A stretch of DNA of 64,000 nt from Telmatactis stephensoni (taxonomy: Eukaryota; Cnidaria; Anthozoa; Actiniaria; Isophelliidae): NCBI GenBank assembly GCA_029948255.1, contig JALIZF010001796.1, positions 296,001 to 360,000 of the forward strand, in the 5' to 3' direction. The notes under the pieces are model-generated. The model saw nothing but the letters and a program-made list of their open reading frames with translations. It was not told the DNA's origin and did no database searches. The translations under genes and the position numbers were made by a program. This document shows positions 47,258 through 60,093 of the stretch, piece by piece. Position 1 is the first letter of the stretch; each line of letters begins with the position of its first letter.

Positions 47258-48830
47258 ACCCTTGCGAAATGAATTCCCAACTTTCTGGGAATTCTCAAGA
47301 ATTCCTAGGAATTCTTGAGAATTCCCAACTTTTCTCAACAATTTAACACATGTCTAAAGAAGTGAGAAATTTGAAGTTGGAATTTTTTAGGAATTCTTAG
47401 GAATTCACAACTTTTCCCAGCAGCTTTAACACTTGGCAAGGAGGTGTGACTTCTAAAGCTGGGAATTTCTAGGAATTCTAAAGAATTCTCAAAGTTATAA
47501 CTTGTCAGTTGATTCTAAATTGAAAACGTCTGCTTGGACATGATCAATTGAATAATGTTAATGGACACAACAATTTGTGTTAATTCATCAGATTTTAAAG
47601 GAACATAGAAAACCAGAGAAAAAACATAATTGCACTAGTATCTAAGACTAAATAAGTTTAAATAAGTACAGACTGTTGTTAACTTGAATCAAAATTCAAC
47701 TCAGACATAGAAGGAATGTTTTAACTTAATGTTGTGTCAGACTTGTTTCAAAGACTTTTTTGTAGAACTCTCTAACTTGGATTTTTTGATTCAAGCAAGT
47801 TTGACCTGTTAGGATTTAAGATTTAAACACTTTTTGAGTGTTCAATCTTTTTGGTCAGCAGTTAACAGCAGAATCACCCAATCATTGACAAGCATTTAGT
47901 CATGTGATCACATTCAAATGCTTTTGGCGGTCATTCATACAAACACAACATAACTGTTTGAAATCACGCATGAAATGGCTTGTATTTTAGTCTTTTCACA
48001 ACCATAATGGAGCAGAAAAAGTATAACAACAATTCTAATTCTAAAGTAGTTGTTTTGGGAAAACTCAGAGCTATAAATAGAGTGGCATTTGACTGGTTTC
48101 TCAAGGAATCATCGTGAAGTAAGTTATTGTTACTCTGCATGCTTGGATTCTACAATTTAAACAAGGACCAAGTTGATATTCTGAATCCTGTCCTTGAAGT
48201 ATGATAGTTTTCTTGTCCTTACTTTGAAAGGATAATATATTTTTTGAACTTAGATATCTCTTGAATGATGTTTATGGAACATTTCTGACTTTGTCAGTTA
48301 CTCAAGTTGATGTTTCATTGTAGATTTATAATACTGTGAAAGACTTTGAAACAATTTTAACTTTAAGTAAACTGCTGTCTAACTGCAATGTAACTAGAGA
48401 AGTGTTATCTTCAAGTATTTGAGTTTTCTACAGCCAAAATGAAGTTACAACATAGATAGTGAATATCTAGATTTTGATATTAAACACTTTATAAGGCACT
48501 AAGCTTGTTTGTATGCTAATTTTAAAGAAATCCTTAGAATTCCCAGGAATTCTTAGGAATTTTTGTTTGTAGATTCCAATCCGCTGATTCCTAGGAATTC
48601 CTAGGAATTCTTGAGAATTCTTGCTCCTAGATTCCAACCAATTTATTCTTAGGAATTCCTAAGAATTCCTAGGAATACGGTCCCAAAATACCGTGAAAAA
48701 TCACACCTCCATTCCTAGGAATTCCTAGGAATTCCAAGAAATTCTTAAGAATAGATTCTTAGGAATTCTTAAGAAATTCCTAAGAATTCTTAGGAAATTT
48801 CCAACTTTTTTTGCAAGGGTATCTTCTTGT
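47258..48830. mobile_element. Element with GGAATTCC-rich ends nested in a foldback
   Basis: The outer ends are CCCTTGCGAAA on the left and TTTTGCAAGGG on the right. The terminal 200-300 bases on both sides are dense imperfect arrays of GGAATTCTTAGGAATTCC-like palindromes. The flanking arms (GATTGAAGATAACC on the left, GATAAACTTCACATCTTC on the right) belong to the small foldback family seen at 7.0-7.2 kb, so this unit appears to have inserted into one. TATCTT occurs near both edges and may be the target duplication, but 13 extra bases on the left leave this open. Confidence 0.55.
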
Positions 48831-50506
48831 GGTAAATTTAAATATATTTTTACTTATTCACTGTGCTCACTTGTGAAATATTTTTTTACCACTCAACGAT
48901 AAACTTCACATCTTCATACCACCTTTTAATATCATCTATATAATAAGGAATTATTAATAATTATTATAATTTTGATGTCAATTAAATTTGGAGTACATTC
49001 AATAGAAGCTTGAAGCACAACTGATAATTATGTTAACAGTGAAAAACAATGGGTTTTGTTCTATTTATATTTAGTACAATTAAGATGCTGACATTGAGTG
49101 CACTCTAGGAGGCTAAACATTTTTATTTTAAAGAGATGCCCCTCAAACAATGAGTAATCCCTTTTGCATAATTCTGCATGAATAGACTTTTACCTTTGTT
49201 TGCCAAGTGCCCATCTCAAATGTAACATTCCCTTGAGAATATTGCTATTTTATAATGAAAAAAGTTCTAAGGCAAAAGATTTTTAATACTCATCTCACTG
49301 AAGAAAGGCAGTTCTGACTTATTATTTCAATACTGAACAGGAAAACCTAGAATGACGCCATCAATGTTGATCTGTTAGTCAGAGTGGTTTTCAAAAACCT
49401 TTGAAACAATTAATACCATTAAGATTTACTTTTTAATAGCATGTATTGAACAATAGCAAACAAAAGACTTTTAGCGGAATAGCACTAAATAATTTTACTA
49501 GTACGTATTTCATGGGTTTATGAAAACCACTCTAAAACCCAGTGTAAGTAAATATTAAGTATAAGTATATATATCAAGGGTCTGAGAAACCCATTGCAAA
49601 TAGTAGTTAATTACATACACTCCATTTATGGCACAATGAACAAAGGTTTCAAGTCAGGGCTGTTGGACCAAAAAGATTTACAACTCTCTGATAGCCTTGA
49701 CCCAAAATTTTTGTTCAAAGTCATTGAAGTGTTATTTCAATGTTGGCTATTGACCATATAATCAACTGTACTAGAAAAAATCTTTACAGCAATAACATCA
49801 GGTTGGCAATTAACTATAAATGTGGAATTTAGAATATATTTTAATTGTCAAAAGTATTCAATACATTGACAGTACTTAAATAAAAACATTTATTTTACAT
49901 ATAAACTGACTTGTAAGGTTAGTACTACATTGACAATTAGACGAATTTTAATAATAACTTTCTTATACTATATGATTGAATATTTTAATTTCTAATCTAT
50001 TGAATTGCAAAACCCTTAAATGATTCTTACTACCATTTCAAGATATATGTTGAAACAATGAGAATGTTTATCATAGTGCTCTTTAAAAAGCAAATACAGT
50101 TCACCAACATAGGAAAGGTAAATAATGTAATTCCAAATTTTGGGAACATAGATGGCATTAGATTTTGCACTAACCTATTTTTGAACAACGGAGGCAAGGA
50201 AAGCATAACAATTGGAAAGGTGCATATCACATGACACTGATGATTTTCAAGCTATTTTTAGAAGTATTCTGTAAATGCCAACCACTTCTTTGAAGTATGT
50301 CAGATGTTACATTGCCAAATGTTTAAATAAGGACAGGTGAAGTCTGCTGGTTAACTCTCCTAGAGTTGTGATTACAATTCTCTTGAGAATCATTTAATCA
50401 TATTCCCCTCAACAACACCATGTACTATAGATGATTTCTGTTTTGACAATGATTGTATTCACCAAGTGTGTTGCACAAATGAGAAAAAAACGACCCAATT
50501 ATTGCA

Positions 50507-50512
50507 TTTATT
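50507..50512 (-). promoter_or_regulatory. MEAK7: Candidate polyadenylation signal of MEAK7
   Basis: On the minus strand, AATAAA lies about 92 bases beyond the TAA stop at 50604-50606. Another overlaps the stop itself but is too close to be the likely signal. Confidence 0.45.
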
Positions 50513-50603
50513 TATCAAAATATTAATGTGCATGCACACTTAAATGGTATATGAAATTCTTAAAGTCTGTACATTTGCATTATTTTTTCATTCATTCATT
50601 CAT

Positions 50604-53600
50604 TTATTCAGCTGGTTCTGGCTCACGAAATCCTTCACTATGAAATTCTTTGCCAGTGACTTCCAAAAAAGCTTTGGCTTCTATTTCTGTGTCTAGAACA
50701 CTTCGTTGTTGCATCTGTAAACAATATGAAATTTTATGTATTAAAATATTATGAAATTATTATGATTTGGGCCCAGTTCAGATGTCAAACTTTTGCTGTG
50801 TCGAATCTAATAGTTGCTTTTTGTAGATGACAAGTGTGGTGTCTGAACCTATTGTATTTGACAGATTTGATTTAAGTATTAAATTGAAAAATTCAGTTTG
50901 AATCAAATTTGTCAAATTCATTTGGTTCAGAAGCCGCACTTCTCATTTACAATTCGATTCGATGCAGCAAACGTTTGACGTCTGAACTGGACCTTAGTAA
51001 CATCAATACAATCACCATAATCATTCACCCCATGGTTCAATGGACTGATTGTTAAGTGGTTTTCAGAGCAACAAGAATTCATATCTGATAACTTATACCA
51101 TAATTTGGGGAACAAATTGTTATGAGTTTTACTACCACAGGAAACCCATATTTGTAAAAATTCTTTTTGCAACACTCAAGCCAAATCTCATTCTGAATGG
51201 TTGAGCCATTGTCAATGAGAGGTCAAACAATGGAAGATCGCATTGTGCTTTGTTAATGGGAAAAATGCATTGCATTGGGAACCCTGTGGAATCTCCCTAG
51301 TAGAATTAATACAGTCAAGAATGTTCTTAATCTAACATGTAAATACCTGACTGTCTGGTGGAACACCCACACCCCAGACTTCAAGTTCATCAATATGAAA
51401 ATTCTCTTCGGCAGAAAGTCTAGGATTGCCATAAGTTGTGCATGGGTCACCTTTACAGTGACCTGGACCAAAATCTGCATCCAACCAGAGCCCAAAGTAG
51501 TCCATCTGACCTCCCATACCCTGAATACAATTACAGTAAAATATCAGGTTATATTGTGAAACTAGCTAGAACAGAACTCATTAGGTTAACATGACTTGTA
51601 CCCATTCCATATGCTGCTCTTAACTCAGCCGACTAAACCTAAACTGCTTGACTTAAATTCATGGGAGGGACTCTGGTCCGATACAGTTTGGATAAGGATG
51701 ATTAAGTCATAGCTTATAGGGGTCAAAATCATGGTACTACTTCTACCTACCAGACCATTAGGCAAGGTTTGCATATGATGGTTCAAGTACATAAAGTTGT
51801 CATTGTATCCAGTAGGATGATAGACGGCAAGAGATGGCAGTAAACTAAACAGGAAACAGTTGCTATCACCTATGGTTTAAAACAACGGCAGCTGTTAATA
51901 ATTACATATTAATAATAATAATTTATAATAATTTAATATTTTTAAAGCGCAAAATACATGATTGTATATATGATCTAATGCTTACATACTGACATGCTTG
52001 TCCACGGTCATATTGTATAAAACAACATTGGAGGTAACTGCTGATGTCAGATGTTACTAACATGGTTGAATTTCTGATGTTAACAGTTAACATTTTTTAT
52101 GCAACTGGCCCCAGGAGATCATAACTAGTAGACTGAGACTATATACGCCCTTATAAAAACCTTTGGTGTCTAAATTTGACCCATGCACATTTGAGCTAAT
52201 TTAGAACTCAGTGTGAAATCAATGCTGTCAGTATGCAAATGAAACCAGCTCATTTACATGTTTGCTGGTACTGGTCTAAAAATATACCTGGTGCACGGCA
52301 ACCCATCATATCTCATAATGCACATTTATCAGTACTCTGTTAATATTATTGATTACATGTATTCATGAGTGTATTGAGCAACATAGTTATACAGTACATT
52401 TGTAAAGACTGTGCCCCAACTAAAGAGTACTCCACAAGCATAATAACACACTATACTATTGCACTGCATGTACTAAATATATACATATAATGTAACATAT
52501 TCACATAGGTATACCAGGGAGGCCATCTATGCATATAACCTTCAAAATGTGACTTGATTGCCCAACTCTGTGATGCAAATCCTCCAAACACATGACCACC
52601 TGTATCCTTGACAACCACCAGAGAAGGACCTTGGATGTGTGATCTGATGTAGAAGTGACTGAAAACTCTCCCCATGTAGCTTAGTGGAAAACAATAATCT
52701 CCATCTGTGTTGTAGTTGCGATGGGAGGGCTGCATTAATCATTAGCATGGAAGGTATGTCTAGTAGAGTGGCTGTCTCTCCAAAGTTCACTTCTAGTTTA
52801 CATGGAACAAGAATATGAGATCTGAAAATAAGAACGAATTACTGGGTCACTACTTGTATCTCACATAAGTTAATAAGATAAACATCAAAGATAAATATGA
52901 CAGGGTATAATATGTGATGTAGGGATTGCCCAAAAAATAGCCATGTTTTGGATGCACTAATGGAAGGAAGTAGATCAATGGTAAATGTACCAAAGCCAAC
53001 TGCCAGGAAAGAAACCACTGGCAGTTGGTGGCAAAATAGTAATGGCTGACTGTTGTTCTAGTATCATGAACTGTTGGTCAGCTGTTAGTATGTTTTGCCT
53101 ACAGTCCAAACAATAGTCAGCCTATCATAAAAATTATGTAGAATTTACAATATAGGTAAATTGCTCTTCTCACTTGTCATACTGTACATGTCCAACTGTT
53201 TCTTCACATCCCTCGGCCAGACCATGGTGATGGGTTTCAACAATGCTCTCTAAATCAATAAAACAAGCTCTCAACACAGCATTGAACATGTTTTCTATCA
53301 AAGGGAACACAGTAAACCAGGATACAAGATCCTCAGTTGTAATGGACGATGATGCATGCTGATCCTTTTTAAGTTCATGAATAGCCATTTTGGTGAATCT
53401 CTCTTTACTAGTGTCATTGGAGTCTAACTTCCATTTTGCACCAATTGATGTTGATTTCAATGCAGTTACGTATGCATTTAGTAAAATACCACATAATCCT
53501 GCAATATCTTCAGTGTTAACAGAATCTGAATCTGATGCCACTAAGAAAAAAATATGAGCCTTGTCTTCTTTGCTTCGTTTGAGAAAATGAGAGAGTGATA

Positions 53601-55270
53601 TAGTAAAGGCTTCTTTGCCAACTTCACTGTCTCTGACAGGGTCTTGTTCCAGTGACTTTTGGATTCCACACATTTCCTTAAAGAAACGCCTACTTATGTC
53701 TTCTGGTAAAAGCCATGATGTAAAACTCTACAAAATAAAACCCTTTATTCTTACTATAAGTAAATATGCATACCGTATTTACTCGAATAAGCGCCCCGGC
53801 GCTTATTAAATTTTTCACGTCTAAAACGGGGCGCTTATTCAGGGGAGGCGCTTATTCGAGGGAGGCGCTTATTAATCGGGAGGAAACGCGTACACAACTG
53901 TCAAAGTATGATTTCCTCTTAATATCAATAATATCAATGTTATATACTCTTACAACAGTACTGGTATTAGTATACTATAACGAGGCGAGGTGCTTATTCG
54001 GGGGAGGCGCTTATAATTTTTTTTGTCCAAAGGGGGCGCTTATTCGGGGGAGGCGCTTATTCGGGGGAGGTGCTTATTCGAGTAAATACGGTAATTATAC
54101 AAAACTTTGCTATCAATGTATATTCTCATAATGAAAAAACTGTCATGCCCTTTTTGGGAGGATCAGGGGGGGTAACCTATGGTTTTGTTCATATTTACAG
54201 CAATAGTTTAATATTTGGAAAACATGATTCCTTTAAAACAAAACCTCAAGAATGACCACAAATATATGTTAGAGAGCATACTCAATATACGCATGAAACA
54301 GCAAAAAAATTATATTGCACAAAATAGCACTAAAACAAAGAATTCAAGAGTGATCGCACTTAACCCATGAAAATGTACAAAATCTAAATAGTACTAAATA
54401 GTAAAAAATCCTTTGTTTTCCATGGTTTACAAAATGTAATAGTGCTATTTAACATTCTTTGGCTAGTACAATTTCTAAGTGCAAACTCAATTTACTATAT
54501 TTAGTAGCACAATTATATTCGTACAATTTCATGCTTATATTGAATGCACTCTATACCAAATAAAAACATCATTAAAATTCAGATTTATATTCTGACATCT
54601 ACATACAGGTACATGTATGTATAAACATACACTTTTCTCTATTCATCATTTTTTATTTAAAATTAAAATCTCAGTATAATTTTATAGGGAATTGTTAGAA
54701 ATAAATATCGATTATTGACAACCTTGGGTGATATTTGTACGTCTAAAATATGTTGCATGACAAGAAACAAGACAGTACTTTTTATAATTGATAGGAATAA
54801 CAATATATATTCAAAATGCAAATTTTTGTAATCTATGCACAGTTTTCTTTTAACGATTGGCGTACTGTGATAGAAATAAATATCAAAATATTATCAGGCT
54901 AAACTTTAGATCTATAAGTAAGTTCTTAAGCAGTGTGGCAGCTTGTAGATTCCAACATAACTTATCTGTTACAAAATATGTGGCATTAAAAGGTAATTAA
55001 TAATTGTGTGAAGAATTTCTATATGTACCGTCTGTTTTTACGAAAAAAAATTCAATCTTAACGCATCTTCAGCCATAAATAGATAACTGTAATAACTGTC
55101 TTACGTGTAATAAATGATACCTGAAAACGTTCTTTTTCAATCACTTTCTTGTGCAATCCATTATCACCTGACATTTTCGTGAAAACGTCTCCGAGTTTGC
55201 TTTGTTCGTGCTCTGAAAATGACTTTCTTGCTTCTTCGTATTCTACCTCATGACTATTAGACATCCCCAT
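50604..55270 (-). CDS. MEAK7: MEAK7/TLDC1, TLD-domain mTOR-associated protein (6 exons)
   Basis: Exons in transcript order: 55121-55270, 53174-53727, 52540-52821, 51751-51869, 51347-51520 and 50604-50714. With one base removed in exon 3 the product is 462 residues; human MEAK7 has 456. ATG 55270 is chosen because it gives MGMSNS at the N-terminus, matching the family start MGNS and leaving Gly2 for N-myristoylation. Exons 3-5 encode the TLD domain: LPSQLQHRWRLLFSTKLHG, HVFGGFASQSW, CFLFSLLPSLAVYHPTGYND, GMGGQMDYFGLWLDADFGPG and LSAEENFHIDELEVWGVG. The last exon matches the human tail pattern (ILDADPEAQALLE against VLDTEIEAKAFLE). In humans MEAK7 is lysosomal and supports an mTOR signalling branch. 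Exon 3 carries an apparent one-base insertion near 52640. Intron 1 contains a complete TIR element. Confidence 0.92.
50770..50993. repeat. MITE in MEAK7 intron 5
   Basis: GGCCCAGTTCAGATGTCAAA at the left is mirrored by TTTGACGTCTGAACTGGACC at the right; inner arms reading TTTGCTGTGTCGAAT and ATTCGATGCAGCAAA continue the pairing. Confidence 0.85.
53771..54093. mobile_element. TIR element with GCGCTTATTCG subterminal repeats
   Basis: TACCGTATTTACTCGAATAA at the left is inverted at the right as TTATTCGAGTAAATACGGTA. About eight copies of GGCGCTTATTCGGGGGA fill the subterminal parts. I recall this end sequence as a common dispersed element in many animal genomes. It lies in MEAK7 intron 1. Confidence 0.88.
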
Positions 55271-55981
55271 GGTGTAAAGGAAGGCCAAAAGCGACAAAAA
55301 ATGGGATTAAAAAGCTGAAAACTGCAAATTTGTTGAAGGCCGCCAATACCAAAACAAATCAAATTCGTCTTGCAAAGAACTTTGGGAGAAAACACAGGAT
55401 TCCCGGTCTGACTGGGGAAAAATGATCAACCATTGTTCATGATAGTTACAAAGACAACATCATCATCATCATCATCATCATTTATTGAGTCAGTAAAGCC
55501 TAGTGGCATCACAATAACTATAAAACTAGCCTACCTAACAGTAGAAAATGCTGACTTTAATGCAGTGTAAGAAGTAGAAGTACAAGAAGTACAAGTACAA
55601 GAAAATTAAATTATACAGCAAATAAATCATAAAGAAGAATTATTCACATATAAAGTAAAATAATAATCAAATTAAAATTTATGTGGCATCATTAGCAAAT
55701 AAAATGACAAAAAGCCTAGCCTGCAAGGAACGCGTGCACGTAGGCTACAAAAAGCCTTGTGGCAAAGCATAAGTCACAAGGACTTATTTATTTTATTTAC
55801 AAGCTTATTCCTTCCAGTGAAGGCAGGGTCACCACAACAGCTTTCGCCAATTACTGTGGGCCCTGTAGTGTTATAGGACAGACCACACACACCGGCAACT
55901 TCATGGCCTACTCTCCCCGAATAGTGGTGTGGGTTCTTTAACGTCCCTCCGGTGCAAGTAGTGAAGTGTTAGAGAGACGGA

Positions 55982-56013
<32 letters not shown>

Positions 56014-57740
56014 CTGAAGGTCTAACCATTTGCAGATGTAATTACAAAGGCAGCACCTTCTCCTCAATTATTTAAAGACCCTGAGTGTTGGTCCGGCCGG
56101 GATTTGAACCCCGACCTCCCGCACGAAAGACCGACGCTCAACCAACTGAGCCAACCGGGCGGCATTATGGGATGCATTGAAGGTGTTGCCACGTGGAGAA
56201 CTTGTAAAGTGGCATTTGAGCATAGTTTGATGATCATTACTTAAATTCATAAATATAATATAAAGTGAATTTGAACTTTAAGTCCTATTTCTATCTTAAT
56301 CCATAAAATCGCGTTTCTACAGATGCGACTGTAAGAAGGAAACATCTTGGTTGAATTTGGCAACTGTTGAGCAACAATTCGCCGATCAGAAGTTTGGGCT
56401 CGTGACCTGCGTGATCTCATAAAAACAATACGATTTTATCTAAAAATGCTCACTAGATGTATAGACACAGTAACAAAAGGGAACAATCTGAACTTCCAAA
56501 TAACAATTTAAAATGATACTCGAAATATACCGGTAACCTCTGACAGGGGTTATAACTTCAGCCAAATTCTCGATGGCAGAAGCAAGAAATTCAGCTCATG
56601 TGCGCAGGATGAACATTTCAAGAAGAATTATAACCAACATCTTAAAAGTATTACGCTTTTACTTAGCAGTACGAAATAGAAATTACCATTAGAGGCAGTT
56701 TTGGGGCATAAAATACTGATACTCAACTTGCGAGTGGAGAGGACGAATGTCACATGGGCAACGGTTTTATACGCTAGGCTCGCAAGGCAGTGTGGTAAAA
56801 AAGGCTGACACCTGGTGTATGACCACATTTGAGGATACTCTGTGCTTTGTATTGCCAAAGTCTATCCAGAGGGTCAGACATGAAGTATAGGACTTTGGAT
56901 TATTTTTAAAGCCCTGTACGTCATGTATGACTCAATATATTATTAATACGGTTATTGTTCTAGAGTGGTATAGTGTTCGGGTCTTATATGAAGTACTTCA
57001 ACACGGAACAGAGAGCATTGTGGTTAAAATCGAGGTCGGTCAGAGACCTAGTTTGTAGATTAGATTTGCTTCCTTGCTCGCTCGCTTCAGGCTCGCTCGC
57101 TGCGTCAGCAATAAACTATATACAGTAATAAAATACATATGCTTAAATTCTAAGATCGTTAAAATAATTTTTCAGAACGGCTCCTCAAAAATTGGACAAA
57201 ATAATTTACATAATGGACAATAAATTGGAATTAAATAATAATTGAAAGTTGATAGCATGTAAGAAAGGTAAATTTTATTCGAATATTTCTATTGAAAATG
57301 ATGTATTGAAAAACCCCATACATTATCTCATAGTTCACTGACACAGAGCTTGGGTTACCTGTGACAAGACACGTAAAAAGGCGGGAAAATACCCGGGGGG
57401 GGGGGGAGGGGGGTACTCCCATATATTTGCTATACGGGTATGTGCCGCCTGATAGGGTATGGTTTTTGGCCCTGCTGTCTTGAACAGGGTATGCATTTTA
57501 ATTTTGACGAGATCCCAAGCCATATCATCTTTTTTGTGTCTTAGATAGGGTACTATATTCAAAATAAACTAAACTAGACGCACACGTACGTTCACTCGTG
57601 CTCCGGGAGCCCCTTTTAGGAGAGGCTCCAATGACTCCCCGTTCGTACTCTTCCCCGAGCCATTTCACGCATTCTTCATCATTCCGGGAAATAGTTAACC
57701 GTAACATAAGACCTTTTTTGAATCGGCTAACTTCAACTAA
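55271..57740. other. MEAK7 upstream region and repeat-rich spacer
   Basis: The MEAK7 promoter should lie at 55271-55420. Beyond it are an ATC microsatellite (55458-55484), a SINE (55780-56163), unrecognised sequence at 56170-57380, and a poly-G-headed repeat near 57395-57560. That repeat (GGGTACTCCCATATATTTGC, then GCCGCCTGATAGGGTATGG) has an inverse relative at about 63060-63180. No host gene is recognised. Confidence 0.4.
55780..56163 (-). mobile_element. tRNA-derived SINE
   Basis: The minus-strand 5' head (56163 down to about 56090) folds as a degenerate tRNA: TGGCTCAGTTGGTTGAGC forms box A and a perfect GCTC/GAGC D-stem, and GGTTCAAATCC forms box B. The acceptor, anticodon and T stems each contain a mismatch. 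The body contains AAACCGTAGGCTCCGTCTC and CCATGAAGTTGCCGGTGTG, shared with the fragment at 15340-15605. The 3' end at low coordinates is A/T-rich. Confidence 0.8.
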
Positions 57741-58435
57741 TAGACAAGGCGCAAAATTGAAAAAGTCGATCGCAAAAAGTGCAGAAGGCATTTTGGGGTA
57801 GAGGCTGGTAACATAACTATTCTAAACTAATTTTTCATGCTGAATCCGAATATGACTGTTACCAAGACGTATTCTGCAATCTTATACGTGTAAATGACGT
57901 ATTTTGTGAATTGCTACAGTCATTTCTACTAACGGCTTTTTCATGTAATTCCAAAAGTTCCCAAACTTAAAAACAATGACCATAGCTGGAAAGAGCATAT
58001 CAAAATCAGTAAAACTGTGAAGTTTGAAGGATATCAGGAGAGATACGAATTTTCAAAAAACGAAATTTTGTATGAAAACACTTACAGTTATGCAAGAGAT
58101 ACAAACAAATTTCGATTTTTGAAAATACGTATCTCCTTGATTTTTCAACTGGTACCCTTCACACTTCACAGTTTTACTGATTTTGATGTGCTCTTTCCAG
58201 TTATGGTAATTGTTTTTAAGTTTGGGAACTTTTGGAATTACATGAAAAAGCCGTTAGTATGAAATGACTGTAGCAATTCACAAAACACGTCTTACACGTA
58301 TATGATTGCAGAATACGTCTTGGTAACAGTCATATTCGCATTCAGCATGAAAAATCGGTTTAGAATAGTTATGTTACCAGCCTCTACCCCAAAATGCCTC
58401 CAGGTATCTGATTTCTCGAAAATGCGCCTTGTCTA
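57741..58435. mobile_element. TA-flanked long palindromic element, intact copy 3
   Basis: The ends are TAGACAAGGCGC and GCGCCTTGTCTA, with arms of about 330 bp and the same organisation and flanking TA as the copy at 13074-13782. The GATTTTTCAAC site that received the 3.7 kb insertion in copy 2 is uninterrupted here. Confidence 0.88.
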
Positions 58436-60093
58436 TAAGGGACGAACCATTAGAAAAGTGATGGGGGGGGGGGGGGGGGGCAAAAGCAAAAAAAAATTAT
58501 ATTTCCAATAAAAAATTAGCAAAAAAAAATCTGCCCTAACATTTTCTCAGAAAAAAAAATCTTCCCATGGTATTAAAGGGTGTGGCACCTGAGCCATTGA
58601 GGTGGACACCACCATGTCCAACTAAAAAGAATAGCCAAAAATACATAAATATATTAAATTATACAGAACACTTTTGAAAACTGTTATTTACAGAGACTTT
58701 CCAGTCTCCTTAAATTCCATCTGCCTCAAACAATTAGGAAAGTGATTGGGGGGGGGGGAGTGGGAAAGGACTTTTTAAAAGCAGGCACCCTTCCTACCCT
58801 ATTATGTCCTATTTAAGGTTTCCTATTTAAGGGTGGCTGTGTAATAAAGGTTCAGCACTATTACACAGAGGTAGATCCAGAATTTTCTTCAGGAGGGGGT
58901 GCAACGTCTTTAGGAGGGGGTGCACCGTATCATATAAACTGAAAACTGCCGAGGAGACATTTTTGAAAATTGAGAAAAAATGAGTCACAAAGTTTTCTCA
59001 GGAGGGGGTGTGCACCCCCTGCACCCCTCTCCTAAATCCGCCCCTGTTACATGTGTCAAAAATAAACTCTGAATAAGTAAAAATCTTTTTCTTTTTAATA
59101 TAGCAACAAATCATAGAGTACAAACACAAAATGGGTGCAACACTTTGCACTATTTACTACAAATAGTAGTGTTCATTTCACAATAGAAAACAATAGAATT
59201 AGCATGATTTTGTATATTTAATGGTAATAACGCTGCAGACTTTTAGTGTCTGTACTCTGACTAGTTGTACAAAACTATAATTGTAAATTTATGATTGAAT
59301 CACAGTATGCAAACTTTTAATTGAAAAAAATCAGGAAATAAATTCTATTATCGAAGAAATCGAAGTAGTTCCTATTTAAAAACCCAACCAGTCTAAACAG
59401 TTCATGAAAAAAAAGTAATACACAAGAGACCACATTACCCTTTAAATTCTAAGTTGCTCCTCTGGTTGAGTGACATAAATTGCAAGTCACTATAAAGTAG
59501 TTACTATTTCATTTTCAACATAACACTGATGACATGTTTTTCATAATATTAATCTAGCTCTACGCTAATAACACAATGTGTAGTTCCAGAAAATATCCAT
59601 ACCCCACCACGGAGGGAATTTCGTATTACTGAACCAGGGGGGGAGCGCAGGGTGCACGTGCACCTCCCCATAAAAGCAAAAGGTCCGCTCATACGCACAT
59701 CACCATTTGCTTATTGCATGAAAAATATTTTTTGTTTAAGCAAGAGAACAAAACTATTACTTTTGCCGAATTTAATTAAATGGTCAGGATGACCTTTTTT
59801 ATTCAGCGTGTTGGATTACCTGTGGAGCGCCAAAAGTCTTGCCCTATGTTTGATATTATAAGGCAATGCAATTTACAACCAAATCATGTGCATATAAGGA
59901 ACATTTTCAATTGAACATACAGGGATCCCGGACTGGAAAATTTGTTAAAATGCATGCAATTTCTTTGTACCACACAGAGTTGGACTGAATAAAATCGTGT
60001 AACAGATGTATGTATAGGGAAGTCTACTATGAGCTCATGTAGAAAAAATGTGGACATTTCTCGTGATGGAACCACTTGTTAAAGTGTCAATAG
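58436..60093. other. Repeat-rich, gene-poor spacer
   Basis: The stretch contains two poly-G runs (about 58464-58480 and 58748-58758), a GATCCAG-type TIR element (58866-59047) and a G-rich fragment at 59635-59670. The rest (59050-59630 and 59680-60090) is AT-rich with no recognised coding sequence. Confidence 0.35.
58866..59047. repeat. TIR element with GATCCAG-type ends, copy 3
   Basis: AGAGGTAGATCCAGAATTTT at the left and CTCCTAAATCCGCCCCTG at the right are imperfect inverted ends; GGAGGGGGTGCA and its complement TGCACCCCCT form the subterminal arms. A direct duplicate of AGGAGGGGGTGC follows at the left. Confidence 0.65.

Larger units (their letters stand above)
47001..50603. other. Convergent NAPG-MEAK7 intergenic region
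   Basis: Both genes end toward this spacer. The left half is occupied by a foldback element (about 47165-48950) that hosts a GAATTC-rich insertion. The right half (48950-50500) is AT-rich with no recognised gene; short open frames there show no family features. Confidence 0.4.

Noticed and set aside
56090..56163. Functional tRNA gene on the minus strand
   Set aside because: Box A, box B and the D-stem are good, but the acceptor, anticodon and T stems contain mismatches and the head continues into a SINE body shared with another locus.
57231..57562. Proline-rich open frames near the poly-G run
   Set aside because: They come from the poly-G/poly-C stretch at the head of a dispersed repeat.
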